Below are positions 29,817-38,955 of a stretch of DNA of 64,000 nt, one piece after another (positions within the stretch are counted from its first letter, which is position 1; every line of letters begins with the position of its first letter). Both the position numbers and the translations under genes were made by a program. The stretch comes from a candidate division KSB1 bacterium (GTDB lineage Bacteria > Zhuqueibacterota > Zhuqueibacteria > Thermofontimicrobiales > Thermofontimicrobiaceae). The notes under the pieces were generated by a model. That model did no database searches. It saw only the letters and a program-made list of their open reading frames with translations, and had not been told where the DNA came from. The DNA lies in assembly GCA_034506395.1 (NCBI GenBank), contig JAPDPQ010000007.1, forward strand, positions 62,001 through 126,000, written 5' to 3'.

Positions 29817-29845
29817 AATATAGAAAATTAAAATATAATTATCAA
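29817..29845 (-). promoter_or_regulatory. Sigma70-type promoter for dnaN
   Basis: Read on the minus strand: -35 TTGATA (29840-29845), a 17-base AT-rich spacer, and -10 TATATT (29817-29822). It would start transcription near 29810, about 47 bases before the dnaN ATG. Both hexamers are close to consensus and the spacing is ideal. Confidence 0.6.
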
Positions 29846-29911
29846 TATTTTTTTTCTATTACCTTTTTAATAAACTAAAATATGATTATGATATAGTAAC
29901 ATTAATAGTGA

Positions 29912-29920
29912 TGTGGATAA
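29912..29920 (-). other. DnaA box (perfect)
   Basis: TGTGGATAA, the exact complement of the DnaA-box consensus TTATCCACA. On the same strand-pair it is followed by a candidate DnaA-trio tract (29894-29911). Confidence 0.75.
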
Positions 29921-30088
29921 GTCAAAAAACAATAGCTTTAACTGATCGTATTTTAGAAATATTTAAAATTTAATAGTCTCTATTGAGATGTTAATAATTC
30001 TTGGTTTGAAGTGGATAGTATGTTAATAAAGTAAGGTTCTTCAGTTCATATAAAGTAAAAATGGTCTCAAAAATTGTTGAAGATATTA

Positions 30089-30097
30089 ATATCCACA
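30089..30097 (+). other. DnaA box (one mismatch)
   Basis: ATATCCACA, one base from the TTATCCACA consensus, within the dnaA-dnaN gap. Confidence 0.5.
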
Positions 30098-30156
30098 TTT
30101 CAAAAACAAAAAAAAATCCAATATGGGGGTATTTTGTTAATAATTTTTCTATCATC

Positions 30157-30182
30157 TAATTAATTGATTAATCAATTAATTA
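30157..30182. repeat. 26-base perfect AT palindrome
   Basis: Arm TAATTAATTGATT is followed at once by its exact reverse complement, with no loop. It lies 68 bases past the dnaA stop codon. It has only two G/C pairs, so it is not a typical terminator; a role in origin unwinding or as a protein site is possible. Confidence 0.7.
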
Positions 30183-30215
30183 AAACTTATTAAATTGTTC
30201 AGAAAATAAATAGAA

Positions 30216-30224
30216 TGTGGATAA
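30216..30224 (-). other. DnaA box (perfect)
   Basis: TGTGGATAA, exact complement of the consensus, 27 bases beyond the dnaA stop codon. Confidence 0.75.
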
Positions 30225-30250
30225 CGACCTGCGTCATAAGCAAATATAGT

Positions 30251-31630
30251 TTATAGACTTGCCAATTCAATTTTACGTTGTAATGCAGCAATATCTTCTT
30301 TGATTGAGGAATCACTTTTTTTAAGTTCATCAATTGTTTGGATTGCATGAATTACGGTTGAGTGGTCCCTTCCGCCAAAATGAAGCCCAATGGTTTTTAA
30401 AGAATGATTTGTCATTGTTTTTGCTAAATACATAGAAATTTGGCGTGCTAAGGCAATTTCCTTTTTCCTATTTTTCGCACGAATCATATCTTCAGGGATT
30501 TTGTAATGATCACAAACTATGCGCTGAATTTCTTCAATGCTCAAATTTCTTTTACTTCCTAAACTAAGATCTTTTAAAACAGCTTTCGCAAGATCAATAG
30601 TAACATCTTCTCCTTGCAAAGACGACTTGGCCATGAGTCGAATAAGTGACCCTTCCAATTCTCGTATATTTGATGTTATATTCGTTGCAAAAATTTCTAT
30701 GATTTCCTGAGGTAATTTTAGGTCATTCTCTTCTGCCTTTTTTTGAAGGATGGCAATGCGAGTTTCAAGATCGGGGGGCTGAATATCCACTACCAATCCC
30801 CATTGAAATCTCGATATTAAGCGCTCTTCAATTCCTTTTAATTCTTTGGGCGGTCGATCTGAAGTAAGAACGATTTGCTTCTGGTTTTGGTGAAGGGTAT
30901 TGAATGTATGGAAAAATTCCTCTTGGGTCCGTTCCTTGTTGGTGAAGAATTGAATATCATCAACAAGAAGAACATCGACATTACGATAATTCATGCTGAA
31001 TTCTTGAGCTCGATTATGCTTAATCGCATCAATAAATTCAACAGTAAATTTTTCGCTTGATATATAAAATATTTTATGAGTTGTCCCATTGTTTTTTAAA
31101 ATTGCATTTCCTACAGCTTGTATTAAATGAGTCTTCCCTAATCCCACCCCTCCATATATTACTAAAGGATTGAATGTAGTTTTGCCTGGCGACTTCGAAA
31201 CAGCTAAAGCGGCAGCACGAGCAAACTGATTATTTGGACCTTCTACAAAATTTTCAAATGTATATCTGGCATTTAATTGCGTTGCATAATATTTATTATT
31301 TAAATAAAATTCATCGGACTTTGGTGGTGTATGAGGTATTAATTCATTGGCCTGTGCTCTTAAGACTTCATCCCTGTTGTTCATAACAACTGAGTAGAGA
31401 ACCTCAGCATCTTCACCCAAAAGTTGTTGGAGTGAACGACGAATCAATTCACTGTAATGTCTTTCGATAAACTCATAAAAAAATTGACTAGGAATTTGCA
31501 CGGTTAATTGGTTGTTTAAAAAACTGATTGGCTTTATAGGTTCAAACCAGGTAATAAACGTTTGTTGGCTAATACTCTCTCTAATAATTGATAACGTTTT
31601 TGACCAGATGTCAACGCATTTAGGTGTCAT
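30251..31630 (-). CDS. dnaA: Chromosomal replication initiator DnaA
   Basis: DnaA binds DnaA boxes at oriC and opens the duplex. The product from the ATG at 31630 has 459 residues (MTPKCVDIWSKTLS); an in-frame GTG at 31681 would add 17 residues but overlaps a DnaA-box-like site. Visible parts: domain I (about 1-80), a linker, the AAA+ domain with Walker A GGVGLGKTHLIQAVGN and Walker B VLLVDDIQFF, sensor 2 in NIRELEGSLIRLMA, and the C-terminal DNA-binding signature GGRDHSTVIHAIQTI. Its flanking gaps carry DnaA boxes, suggesting autoregulation. Confidence 0.98.
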   Translation of the reverse strand: MTPKCVDIWSKTLSIIRESISQQTFITWFEPIKPISFLNNQLTVQIPSQFFYEFIERHYSELIRRSLQQLLGEDAEVLYSVVMNNRDEVLRAQANELIPHTPPKSDEFYLNNKYYATQLNARYTFENFVEGPNNQFARAAALAVSKSPGKTTFNPLVIYGGVGLGKTHLIQAVGNAILKNNGTTHKIFYISSEKFTVEFIDAIKHNRAQEFSMNYRNVDVLLVDDIQFFTNKERTQEEFFHTFNTLHQNQKQIVLTSDRPPKELKGIEERLISRFQWGLVVDIQPPDLETRIAILQKKAEENDLKLPQEIIEIFATNITSNIRELEGSLIRLMAKSSLQGEDVTIDLAKAVLKDLSLGSKRNLSIEEIQRIVCDHYKIPEDMIRAKNRKKEIALARQISMYLAKTMTNHSLKTIGLHFGGRDHSTVIHAIQTIDELKKSDSSIKEDIAALQRKIELASL

Positions 31631-31673
31631 TTTAAGATACCCCTTTTGATTGGTTATTTGAGATATCAACAAA

Positions 31674-31682
31674 ATATCCACA
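31674..31682 (+). other. DnaA box (one mismatch) near the dnaA start
   Basis: ATATCCACA, one base from consensus, overlapping the alternative GTG start of dnaA; binding there would fit autorepression. Confidence 0.45.
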
Positions 31683-31899
31683 CCAGTTAATTAATGATTA
31701 ATATTTTATTAATGAATTTTTCTCCTTTTTAAAGAGCTTTGCTTTGAAAAAAAAGTATATTTAAATTGACCTTTTGAAATTTTAATTATATGTAAAATAG
31801 TCATTAAACGTTTATTAAATACCGATATTTTCATTTATGTTTAAGGCTTTGATATCAAATCCTTATTGTATCAAAATTTTTGAGCAGAGAATGAAAAAG

Positions 31900-31908
31900 T
31901 TATCCACA
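31900..31908 (+). other. DnaA box (perfect)
   Basis: TTATCCACA, exact consensus, between dnaA and rpmH. Confidence 0.75.
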
Positions 31909-32063
31909 ATCTATTCAATGGCTCATGTAAAATTTTGTTATTAAAATCTACAAAAAATTTTTGGGATTTCAAACAAAAAAATAAATTGATTGATTTGGAT
32001 AGAGTATGATCGATTTGTATAGGAGATTTCGATCTAATGCGATTTATTCAGCATAAAAAATCC

Positions 32064-32092
32064 TTGACTTTTATTAAAATTATTAATATTTT
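32064..32092 (+). promoter_or_regulatory. Candidate promoter for rpmH operon
   Basis: TTGACT at 32064-32069, a 17-base spacer and TATTTT at 32087-32092. It lies about 60 bases before the rpmH ATG. Confidence 0.5.
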
Positions 32093-32155
32093 TACAGGCT
32101 TTAATTGAACATTTTAAAAATAAATTGATAATAAAAGTATAGTGAGGAGAAGAAA

Positions 32156-32299
32156 ATGAAGCGGACATTTCAACCCAGCCTGCGGAAACGGGTAAATAAA
32201 CATGGCTTTAGATCTAGGATGAAAACAAAAAACGGAAGATTAGTTTTGAAGCGTCGACGAGCAAAGGGACGAAAGAAGCTCACCGTAAGCGATGAATAA
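32156..32299 (+). CDS. rpmH: 50S ribosomal protein L34
   Basis: L34 is a small basic protein of the large ribosomal subunit. The 47-residue product begins [18 protein letters not shown] and continues [20 protein letters not shown], the near-invariant L34 pattern. GAGGAG lies 7 bases before the ATG. It is too short to show in many gene-finder outputs and is followed by rnpA 12 bases later, the universal order. Confidence 0.97.
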   Translation: MKRTFQPSLRKRVNKHGFRSRMKTKNGRLVLKRRRAKGRKKLTVSDE

Positions 32300-32311
32300 T
32301 AAATCAGCTTT

Positions 32312-32650
32312 ATGCAGCAAGAAAAAAAATTTAAGCTATCTAAGGATGAAATATTAAAAGATCAAAAAGATTTTAACAGAATATTTAAATTCGGCACAAT
32401 CATTTCTGGTAAGCATGTTGATCTTATTTATCTCAGCTCTGATGATTTTAAAATTGGATTTATAGTCAGAAGAAAAATTAAGAGAGCTGTTGATAGAAAT
32501 AAATGTCGTCGTATTTTAAAAGAAGTTTATCGGTTAAATAAGGAAAAATTTCCAAGAAACTTAAAAATTTTATTATCAGCTAAAGTCAAATTTTCTAATT
32601 ATTGGGCAATAGAGAAAGAAATTAACATATTGCTCAGTAAGATTTTCTAA
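32312..32650 (+). CDS. rnpA: Ribonuclease P protein component
   Basis: RnpA is the protein subunit that helps the RNase P RNA cleave tRNA 5' leaders. The 112-residue product has [17 protein letters not shown] and the central RNR motif [19 protein letters not shown] (about 55-73), which contacts the RNA. It is more lysine-rich and diverged than proteobacterial versions, but position between rpmH and yidD is decisive. Confidence 0.95.
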   Translation: MQQEKKFKLSKDEILKDQKDFNRIFKFGTIISGKHVDLIYLSSDDFKIGFIVRRKIKRAVDRNKCRRILKEVYRLNKEKFPRNLKILLSAKVKFSNYWAIEKEINILLSKIF

Positions 32651-32694
32651 ATATAGTACCTTTTTATATAATTCAATATGTTGTAATCTTTAGC

Positions 32695-32904
32695 ATGAAA
32701 AAGATTTTATTAACATTGATAAAAACATATCAAAAATTTATTTCTCCATCTTTACCTCCATCATGCCGTTTTACTCCCAGTTGCTCAGAATACTGCTATC
32801 AAGCGATAGAAAAATACGGATGTATCAAAGGAGTGGCACTTTCGATATGGAGAATTCTTCGATGTAATCCGTTTCATCCTGGCGGTTATGATCCACTAAA
32901 TTAA
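32695..32904 (+). CDS. yidD: Membrane protein insertion efficiency factor YidD
   Basis: YidD aids insertion of membrane proteins by YidC. The 69-residue product shows the family signature: [31 protein letters not shown] and [22 protein letters not shown], split here as [19 protein letters not shown] and [14 protein letters not shown]. Three conserved cysteines are intact. Located between rnpA and yidC. Confidence 0.97.
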   Translation: MKKILLTLIKTYQKFISPSLPPSCRFTPSCSEYCYQAIEKYGCIKGVALSIWRILRCNPFHPGGYDPLN

Positions 32905-32931
32905 TATTCAGAATATATCTGGAACAAAAAA

Positions 32932-34764
32932 ATGGATAAGAGAACAATTTTAGCATTTTTGCTCATTGGGCTTATTTTGATATTCACCCAGACGAAATTT
33001 TATAGAGATCTCGTTATGCCTGCCAAAGTTGCTGAAAAAGAAATAAGCCCAGAAGATTCTCTTGGGACTAAAGATGATATAAAACCCGTCTCCAATAATA
33101 TTCAGCAGAGCAGATCGGAAAGTGAAATTCAATCACTAACTCTTCAACAAGAAAAGAAAACTAATCTTATCGCTGATCTGTTTAAACCTGCTCATCAGGA
33201 ATTGAAAGAGGATTTTGTTGTAGAGACTGAAAATTATATTGCTCGCATAAATCCCAAGGGAGCAGTAATCAAGAGTTGGACTTTAAAATCATTTTCCTAC
33301 CAGGATTCGAGCAAGGTCCAGTTAATTCAAAAAGAAGGTTATGGAAATCTAGGTCTATTTTTCATTTCTAATGGTGATACTATTTCATGTGATGATTCGA
33401 TTTTTGAATCAGATAAAAGCGAGATTCGTTTTGCGTCTGGAGCTTTAGTTGATAGTGTCAAATTTATTTTAGATATTGGGAATCAACAGCGGTTGATCAA
33501 AACTTATGTATTTTATAATGATCAATACATTATCGATTTAAAAATAACGTTTCAGAATATAACAAATTTTCTGGATAATCAACAATACTACCTAACATGG
33601 AAGTCTGGCCTTGCTTACACTGAATTAGATTATTCTGGATATTTTGATAAGGAGGATATAAATAATTCTAAAGCTTATGTCTTTCAAGGTGGGAGTCGAG
33701 AAGAGTTAAGTTTGCCGAATAAACCTTTTGAGAGTAGGTCTCGTTCAGATTTTAGCGGGGTGGTCGATTGGGCAGCGATCCGTACGAAATATTTTGCGAT
33801 GATAATGCTTCCCAATAAAGATTTAATCGTAGAACCGACCCTTTATGGAGAAACATCTCCAATTTACACTGATCCAAAATTAAAAGATCGTGTAAACAAA
33901 ATTTATTCGATTTTCCTCAAATGCACGATCTCAGGCAGTGCGCTGATTAACATTACCCACCAATTTAGAGTTTACGTAGGTCCTCTTGACTATTACATCA
34001 TTAAAAAATACCATCCAACGCTTGGAAAGATCATGGATTTTGGGATGGCCATTATCCGTCCTTTCGCCAAGTTGGTGTTGCGTTCTTTTGTTTTTCTCCA
34101 TTCATTTATTCCAAACTATGGGATCGTATTAATCGTATTTTCGATTTTAGTTAAGATTATTGTCCATCCTTTGACAAGAAAAAGTTACGTTTCAATGCAA
34201 AAAATGCAAATGCTTCAGCCGAAATTGAATGAATTAAAGGAGAAATATGGTAAAGATCCCCAGCGGCTGAACAGAGAGACGATGAAGCTTTACAAGGAAG
34301 CTGGAATTAATCCTTTGAGTGGGTGCTTGCCAACTTTATTGCAGTTACCTTTGCTCTGGGCAATTTTCATCGTTTTTAGAAATACCATTGAATTGCGTGA
34401 TGCGGCGTTCATCTGGTGGATCAAAGATTTATCAGCTCCGGATACTGTGCTGAAATTGCCGTTTTCGATCCCATTTTACGGAGATTTATTAAATATTCTG
34501 CCGATCTTTATGGGGGTAACGATGTTCATTCAACAAAAGATGACCATGAAAGATCCCAAACAAAAAGCAATGGTCTATTTTATGCCGATATTTTTGACTT
34601 TGCTTTTTAATAGTTTTCCTTCTGGTTTGAATTTGTACTATGCGCTTTTTAATTTATTCTCGATACTACAACAAAAGTATTTACCTCCAAAAGAGATTGA
34701 AGTGGCAGAGCCATCCAAACAAACCAATGCGAAAATTAAAAGTCGCGGATTAAAAAAAAGATAG
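32932..34764 (+). CDS. yidC: Membrane protein insertase YidC
   Basis: YidC inserts proteins into the inner membrane, alone or with SecYEG. The 610-residue product has an N-terminal membrane helix (TILAFLLIGLILIFTQTKF), a large periplasmic domain (about 70-350) typical of Gram-negative YidC, and the conserved five-helix insertase core (about 370-590), including NYGIVLIVFSILVKIIVHPLT, the cytoplasmic loop QPKLNELKEKYGKDPQRLN, and GLNLYYALFNLFSILQQ. A basic tail ends KSRGLKKR. The gene is followed by a strong intrinsic terminator at 34809-34838. Confidence 0.97.
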   Translation: MDKRTILAFLLIGLILIFTQTKFYRDLVMPAKVAEKEISPEDSLGTKDDIKPVSNNIQQSRSESEIQSLTLQQEKKTNLIADLFKPAHQELKEDFVVETENYIARINPKGAVIKSWTLKSFSYQDSSKVQLIQKEGYGNLGLFFISNGDTISCDDSIFESDKSEIRFASGALVDSVKFILDIGNQQRLIKTYVFYNDQYIIDLKITFQNITNFLDNQQYYLTWKSGLAYTELDYSGYFDKEDINNSKAYVFQGGSREELSLPNKPFESRSRSDFSGVVDWAAIRTKYFAMIMLPNKDLIVEPTLYGETSPIYTDPKLKDRVNKIYSIFLKCTISGSALINITHQFRVYVGPLDYYIIKKYHPTLGKIMDFGMAIIRPFAKLVLRSFVFLHSFIPNYGIVLIVFSILVKIIVHPLTRKSYVSMQKMQMLQPKLNELKEKYGKDPQRLNRETMKLYKEAGINPLSGCLPTLLQLPLLWAIFIVFRNTIELRDAAFIWWIKDLSAPDTVLKLPFSIPFYGDLLNILPIFMGVTMFIQQKMTMKDPKQKAMVYFMPIFLTLLFNSFPSGLNLYYALFNLFSILQQKYLPPKEIEVAEPSKQTNAKIKSRGLKKR

Positions 34765-34808
34765 CCTTTTTCAAAAGTACTCATCTCGGCAAACTCGATA
34801 ATGAATAT

Positions 34809-34838
34809 AAGCCCTATCTCTTATGGATGGGGCTTTTT
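34809..34838 (+). terminator. Intrinsic terminator after yidC
   Basis: AAGCCCTATC pairs with GATGGGGCTT (one G-U pair) around a 7-base loop and is followed by a T-run. It ends the rpmH-yidC transcript and lies 16 bases before the mnmE start at 34855. Confidence 0.75.
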
Positions 34839-34854
34839 ATATGGATTGAGAAGT

Positions 34855-36234
34855 ATGCAGAAAGAAGATACGATCGTCGCCATAGGTACGCCTCCCGGCT
34901 ATGGGGCAATTGCGGTGATTCGTTTGAGCGGGCCAGAAGCAATTAGAATTGCCGATAAGATTATTAAAGCCAGGAAACCGATTGCCAGTTTAGCGCCATG
35001 GACAGCGATTTTGGGCAAGGTTGTCGATGAAGGATTGGTTGTCGACGAGGTCATTGCCATTGTTTACAAAGCCCCCCGTTCGTATACTAAAGAGGATATG
35101 GTCGAGCTGATGTGTCATGGTGGCAGATTGGTAGCTCGGCGGATCATGGAGATTGCATTGAAGCATGGCGCTCGATTAGCACAGGCTGGCGAGTTTACTT
35201 TGCGCGCGTATTTGAATGGACGCATAGATCTTTCACAAGCAGAGGCAGTAGCAGATCTGATTCAGGCGAAAACTGAGGCAGGTTTGCGCGCAGCCATAGT
35301 TCAACTAGAGGGAACTTTATCTAAAGAAATAAATACCATCATCAGCAAGATCGTGGATGTGTGTTCGCTTTTGGAATTGGAGTTAGACTTTTCAGAGGAG
35401 GACGTTCAGTTTGTTGATCGTGAGAGGTTGATCTATCTGATTGGCGAAGCAGAGCAGTTTCTTGAAACATTATGCTTAAGTTATCGCTATGGAAAATTTG
35501 CCCGTGAAGGAGCAAAAGTTGTTATAGTGGGAAAACCCAATGTTGGAAAATCGAGTCTATTTAATTTGCTCGCCAAAGAAGAACGGGCGATTGTCACAGA
35601 TATTCCAGGGACCACGAGAGATCCTCTTGAGGTCCAATTGGATATTAATGGCATTCTGTTTCACATTTTCGATACTGCAGGAATTAAGCGCGCGAGCGAT
35701 CCAATTGAAGCAGAGGGGATTAGATTATCAAAACGGCATTTAGAGCAAGCCGACATTGTTATTCATTTGTTCGATGGTTCTCGTCCGTTGGATAATGAAG
35801 ATTATGAGATAATGAATATGATTCAGCAGATGAAACAGATAGTTTTGATGAGAGTAATAAATAAAATCGATTTAAAACTAGAAATTGATGGTGACGAGAT
35901 TGCTGAGCAGGGTATTCCTCTGATAAGGATCTCAGCGATTCAAGGACAAGGGGTGGATGCAATCGAACGGCGTTTATTTGAAATAGTAGATAAGGAACGA
36001 CACAGCTATTCGCAGGGGCAAGCTTTCATTACAAATATCAGGCATCGAGAATTATTATCGAATGCCTTAGTGACGATTAAACAGGCCAAGATGGAAGCCG
36101 AAAAAGGCGTTTCATCAGAGTTTCTTTCCGTCTATTTGCGGGAAGCATTAAATCACCTTGGGCAAATAACTGGCAAAGTAACGAGTGAAGACATCTTAAA
36201 CAATATATTTGCAAAATTCTGTATTGGAAAATAG
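34855..36234 (+). CDS. mnmE: tRNA uridine-5-carboxymethylaminomethyl GTPase MnmE
   Basis: MnmE works with MnmG to modify U34 of certain tRNAs. I set the start at the ATG at 34855 (MQKEDTIVAIGTPPGYGAI) because an upstream in-frame ATG at 34801 would place the yidC terminator hairpin inside the gene; 459 residues result, the usual size. Motifs: the formyl-THF-binding N-domain; G1 GKPNVGKSS; G2-G3 TDIPGTTRDPLEVQ and DTAG; G4 NKID; and the conserved C-terminal CIGK. Confidence 0.97.
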   Translation: MQKEDTIVAIGTPPGYGAIAVIRLSGPEAIRIADKIIKARKPIASLAPWTAILGKVVDEGLVVDEVIAIVYKAPRSYTKEDMVELMCHGGRLVARRIMEIALKHGARLAQAGEFTLRAYLNGRIDLSQAEAVADLIQAKTEAGLRAAIVQLEGTLSKEINTIISKIVDVCSLLELELDFSEEDVQFVDRERLIYLIGEAEQFLETLCLSYRYGKFAREGAKVVIVGKPNVGKSSLFNLLAKEERAIVTDIPGTTRDPLEVQLDINGILFHIFDTAGIKRASDPIEAEGIRLSKRHLEQADIVIHLFDGSRPLDNEDYEIMNMIQQMKQIVLMRVINKIDLKLEIDGDEIAEQGIPLIRISAIQGQGVDAIERRLFEIVDKERHSYSQGQAFITNIRHRELLSNALVTIKQAKMEAEKGVSSEFLSVYLREALNHLGQITGKVTSEDILNNIFAKFCIGK

Positions 36235-36242
36235 CCTCATTA

Positions 36243-36258
36243 TGTTTCACGTGGAACA
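36243..36258. promoter_or_regulatory. parS-like site (one base from perfect palindrome)
   Basis: TGTTTCACGTGGAACA lies in the gap between mnmE and mnmG. It matches the parS pattern bound by ParB/Spo0J, differing from the palindrome of the second site by one base; that variant is tolerated in known parS sets. Confidence 0.8.
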
Positions 36259-36311
36259 TTTTCATGCAAGACTTGGGGAGCGTTAGAGCACTATTGGGTT
36301 GTTGATGCGAT

Positions 36312-38243
36312 ATGATTGATCCTCAAAAAAAATATGATATCATTGTTGTAGGAGGGGGGCATGCTGGGTGTGAAGCGGCCTTGGCGGCGGCAAGAATGGG
36401 CATGAAAACCCTTCTGATAACCATGAGCATATCCAATATTGCTCAGATGTCATGCAATCCAGCGATCGGTGGTTCTGCCAAAGGTCACTTGGTCCGAGAA
36501 CTTGATGCGTTGGGTGGAGAAATGGGACGAGCCATAGATGATGAGGGGATCCAATTTAGGATGCTCAATAGATCGAAAGGACCGGCTGTGTGGGCGCCGC
36601 GAGCTCAGGCGGACCGAATTGGATATGCCAATCGAATGCGCTTGGCTTTGGAAGCTCAGGACAATCTTGAGATAAAGCAAGCTATGGTCACTGGATTGAT
36701 CGTTAAAGATAACAAATGCATCGGGGTTAAGATCTTTACTGGTACACAAGTTTTAGGTCGTGCTGTTATATTAACGAATGGAACGTTTCTAAATGGATTG
36801 ATTCACATCGGACTTTTTAGTTATAGTTCAGGGCGAGCTGGGGAATTTGCAGCAACTGGTTTGACAGAGGATCTCCATCGTCTTGGAATTTTTCATGGTC
36901 GTTTGAAAACTGGTACTCCCCCGAGAATTGATGGGAGAACAATTAACTTTAACAAATTAGCGGTTCAGTACGGAGACGAAGATCCTACACCATTTTCATT
37001 TCAAACTGAAAAAATTGTGCAACCCCAAGTCCCCTGTTATCTAACGAGCACAAATGAGCAAACTCATCGGATCATTGCTTCAGGATTTGATCGCTCGCCG
37101 CTATTTACGGGAAGAATTATTGGGATCGGCCCTCGCTATTGTCCGTCGATTGAAACCAAAATCGTTCAATTTCCAGACAAGAATTCCCATCAGATTTTCC
37201 TTGAACCCGAGGGAAGAAATTCAAAGGAGTTTTACGTAAATGGATTTGCTACGAGCTTGCCAGAGGATATTCAATTTCAAGCGCTCAGAACGATTCCCGG
37301 TTTGGAAAATGCTGAAATAACTCGATTGGGTTATGCGATTGAATATGACTATTTCCCCCCAAATCAATTAAAGATCACATTGGAGACAAAAGCAATAGAA
37401 AATTTATATTTTGCGGGTCAGATCAACGGAACCTCTGGCTATGAGGAAGCAGCCGTGCAGGGTTTTGTTGCAGGTGTGAATGCAGCGCTGAAGATCAGCG
37501 GAAAAGAGCCATTTGTTCTGATGCGATCTCAAGCTTATATCGGTGTATTGATCGATGATTTGATCACCCGAGAAATTATAGAGCCATATCGAATGTTCAC
37601 TTCGCTGGCCGAATATCGATTGCTTTTGAGGCAGGATAATGCTGATCTGAGGCTTACAGAGATCGGATATGGTTTGGGTTTGGTGTCGAATTCATTGTAT
37701 TCGCGGGTCAAGCAAAAGCAGCAAATGATCGAGCGATTCATTCATGACTTTAAAAAACTCATGATCAGCCCTAAAATCGCCAATCCCTTGTTGGAGCAAA
37801 AGCAAAGCGCTCGAATTGAGGAGAGTGAGAGTTTATACAATCTCATCAAACGTCCTGAGATCAGATTGTCGGATTTTAATGGAATAATAGCTCATCCGAT
37901 TTTCGAATCATGTGAAGATCGAAAGCTGATGAGAGAAGTGGCTGAACAAGTTGAGATCGAGATTAAGTATGAAGGCTATTTTGATCGTCAGTATCAGCAG
38001 GTGAAGCGGTTTGAAAGTATGGAAAACCAATATATTCCCAAATCCATTGATTATGATGCCGTCCGATCGTTGTCAAAAGAGGCTCGTGAAAAACTAAAGC
38101 ATATCCAGCCGCATTCGATTGGTCAGGCGTCGAGGATCGCTGGTGTATCGCCAGCAGATATTGCGGTATTATTGATTCATTTAAAAAAAGTTAATGCTAA
38201 TGTTTCACGTGAAACATCATATTTCGCATCGAATGAAAATTAG
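36312..38243 (+). CDS. mnmG: tRNA uridine 5-carboxymethylaminomethyl modification enzyme MnmG
   Basis: MnmG is the FAD-dependent partner of MnmE. The 643-residue product starts with the FAD-binding Rossmann motif [22 protein letters not shown], then [24 protein letters not shown] (split by the catalytic-cysteine region) and [17 protein letters not shown] segments (here [21 protein letters not shown]). The C-terminal MnmE/tRNA-binding part reads [11 protein letters not shown]. Its last codons contain a perfect parS site (38201-38216) and overlap the 5' end of rsmG. Confidence 0.97.
   Translation: MIDPQKKYDIIVVGGGHAGCEAALAAARMGMKTLLITMSISNIAQMSCNPAIGGSAKGHLVRELDALGGEMGRAIDDEGIQFRMLNRSKGPAVWAPRAQADRIGYANRMRLALEAQDNLEIKQAMVTGLIVKDNKCIGVKIFTGTQVLGRAVILTNGTFLNGLIHIGLFSYSSGRAGEFAATGLTEDLHRLGIFHGRLKTGTPPRIDGRTINFNKLAVQYGDEDPTPFSFQTEKIVQPQVPCYLTSTNEQTHRIIASGFDRSPLFTGRIIGIGPRYCPSIETKIVQFPDKNSHQIFLEPEGRNSKEFYVNGFATSLPEDIQFQALRTIPGLENAEITRLGYAIEYDYFPPNQLKITLETKAIENLYFAGQINGTSGYEEAAVQGFVAGVNAALKISGKEPFVLMRSQAYIGVLIDDLITREIIEPYRMFTSLAEYRLLLRQDNADLRLTEIGYGLGLVSNSLYSRVKQKQQMIERFIHDFKKLMISPKIANPLLEQKQSARIEESESLYNLIKRPEIRLSDFNGIIAHPIFESCEDRKLMREVAEQVEIEIKYEGYFDRQYQQVKRFESMENQYIPKSIDYDAVRSLSKEAREKLKHIQPHSIGQASRIAGVSPADIAVLLIHLKKVNANVSRETSYFASNEN
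38201..38216. promoter_or_regulatory. parS centromere site (perfect)
   Basis: TGTTTCACGTGAAACA is the exact 16-base parS palindrome. It sits inside the 3' end of mnmG, where it encodes part of the C-terminus (VSRETS). Confidence 0.92.
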
Positions 38244-38955
38244 CATGGTCCCTGAGTTTTCAAAATATCGAACCCCGAAACGAAGTTCCTTATTAATGCG
38301 AATGAGTCGAATGAGGCCATTTTTATCTGCAGCAGGAATTTTAGTCGATGAAGACCAGGAAAGATTGTTTCAACAATATATCGAATTACTTTTAGATTGG
38401 AATAAAAGAACAAATCTAATATCACGGAAAGATGAAAGTCATATTGTTGAGCATCATCTTTTTGAATCTTTGGCATGTCTGTTATCTGTGAAATTTCTGC
38501 CAGGTCAAAGAATCGTTGATGTTGGCAGTGGCGCAGGATTTCCCGCAATCCCACTTGCTATTATGTGCCCCGAGAATCAATTTCTCCTGATTGAATCGAA
38601 GCGGATGAGAATGCTCTTTTTGAAAGAGGTTATTTTTCAATTGAATCTGAATAACGCTGAAGTGATTGGGGAGCGTGTCGAACATATTGCTTCGATGGAG
38701 GATTATCAGGAGAAGTTTGATATTGCTATCAGCCGCGCCGTAGCAAGCTTGGTTGTTGTATATCAATGGGTAAAAAACCTAATTAAGCCTGGGGGTTATT
38801 ATTTAGCGTGGAAAGGAGGGGATGTTCGCGTGGAAATTGAACAACTGATCAGAATCGAGCGACAATTATCGGTTGAAATCCTGCCGATGAATGCAGCGCT
38901 TATTCCTCCAGAAAGTAATAAGCTTTTTGTTCAGGTCAATAAACAGGCTTTGTGA
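38233..38955 (+). CDS. rsmG: 16S rRNA (guanine(527)-N7)-methyltransferase
   Basis: RsmG methylates N7 of G527 in 16S rRNA. The likely start at 38233 gives 240 residues; an ATG at 38194 would put the parS site inside the reading frame and another at 38245 is possible, with no clear ribosome-binding site for any. Motifs: [28 protein letters not shown], the SAM site [18 protein letters not shown], and [13 protein letters not shown]. Order mnmE-mnmG-rsmG is classical. soj/parB, usually next, are absent. Confidence 0.94.
   Translation: MKISMVPEFSKYRTPKRSSLLMRMSRMRPFLSAAGILVDEDQERLFQQYIELLLDWNKRTNLISRKDESHIVEHHLFESLACLLSVKFLPGQRIVDVGSGAGFPAIPLAIMCPENQFLLIESKRMRMLFLKEVIFQLNLNNAEVIGERVEHIASMEDYQEKFDIAISRAVASLVVVYQWVKNLIKPGGYYLAWKGGDVRVEIEQLIRIERQLSVEILPMNAALIPPESNKLFVQVNKQAL

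Larger units (their letters stand above)
29764..30250. other. Candidate oriC part 1 (dnaA-dnaN gap)
   Basis: This 487-base non-coding, very AT-rich stretch holds two perfect DnaA boxes (29912-29920, 30216-30224), one near-match (30089-30097), a 26-base palindrome, the dnaN promoter and an AT-rich block (about 29820-29900) that could unwind. Long T/A runs surround the boxes. Together with the boxes upstream of dnaA it resembles a bipartite chromosome origin. Confidence 0.7.
31631..32155. other. Candidate oriC part 2 (dnaA-rpmH divergent gap)
   Basis: About 520 AT-rich bases between the divergently read dnaA and rpmH. It holds a perfect DnaA box (31900-31908), a near-match (31674-31682), long A/T runs and the likely rpmH promoter. 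The direction of nearly all genes in the window changes here. This is the standard location for oriC. Confidence 0.7.
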
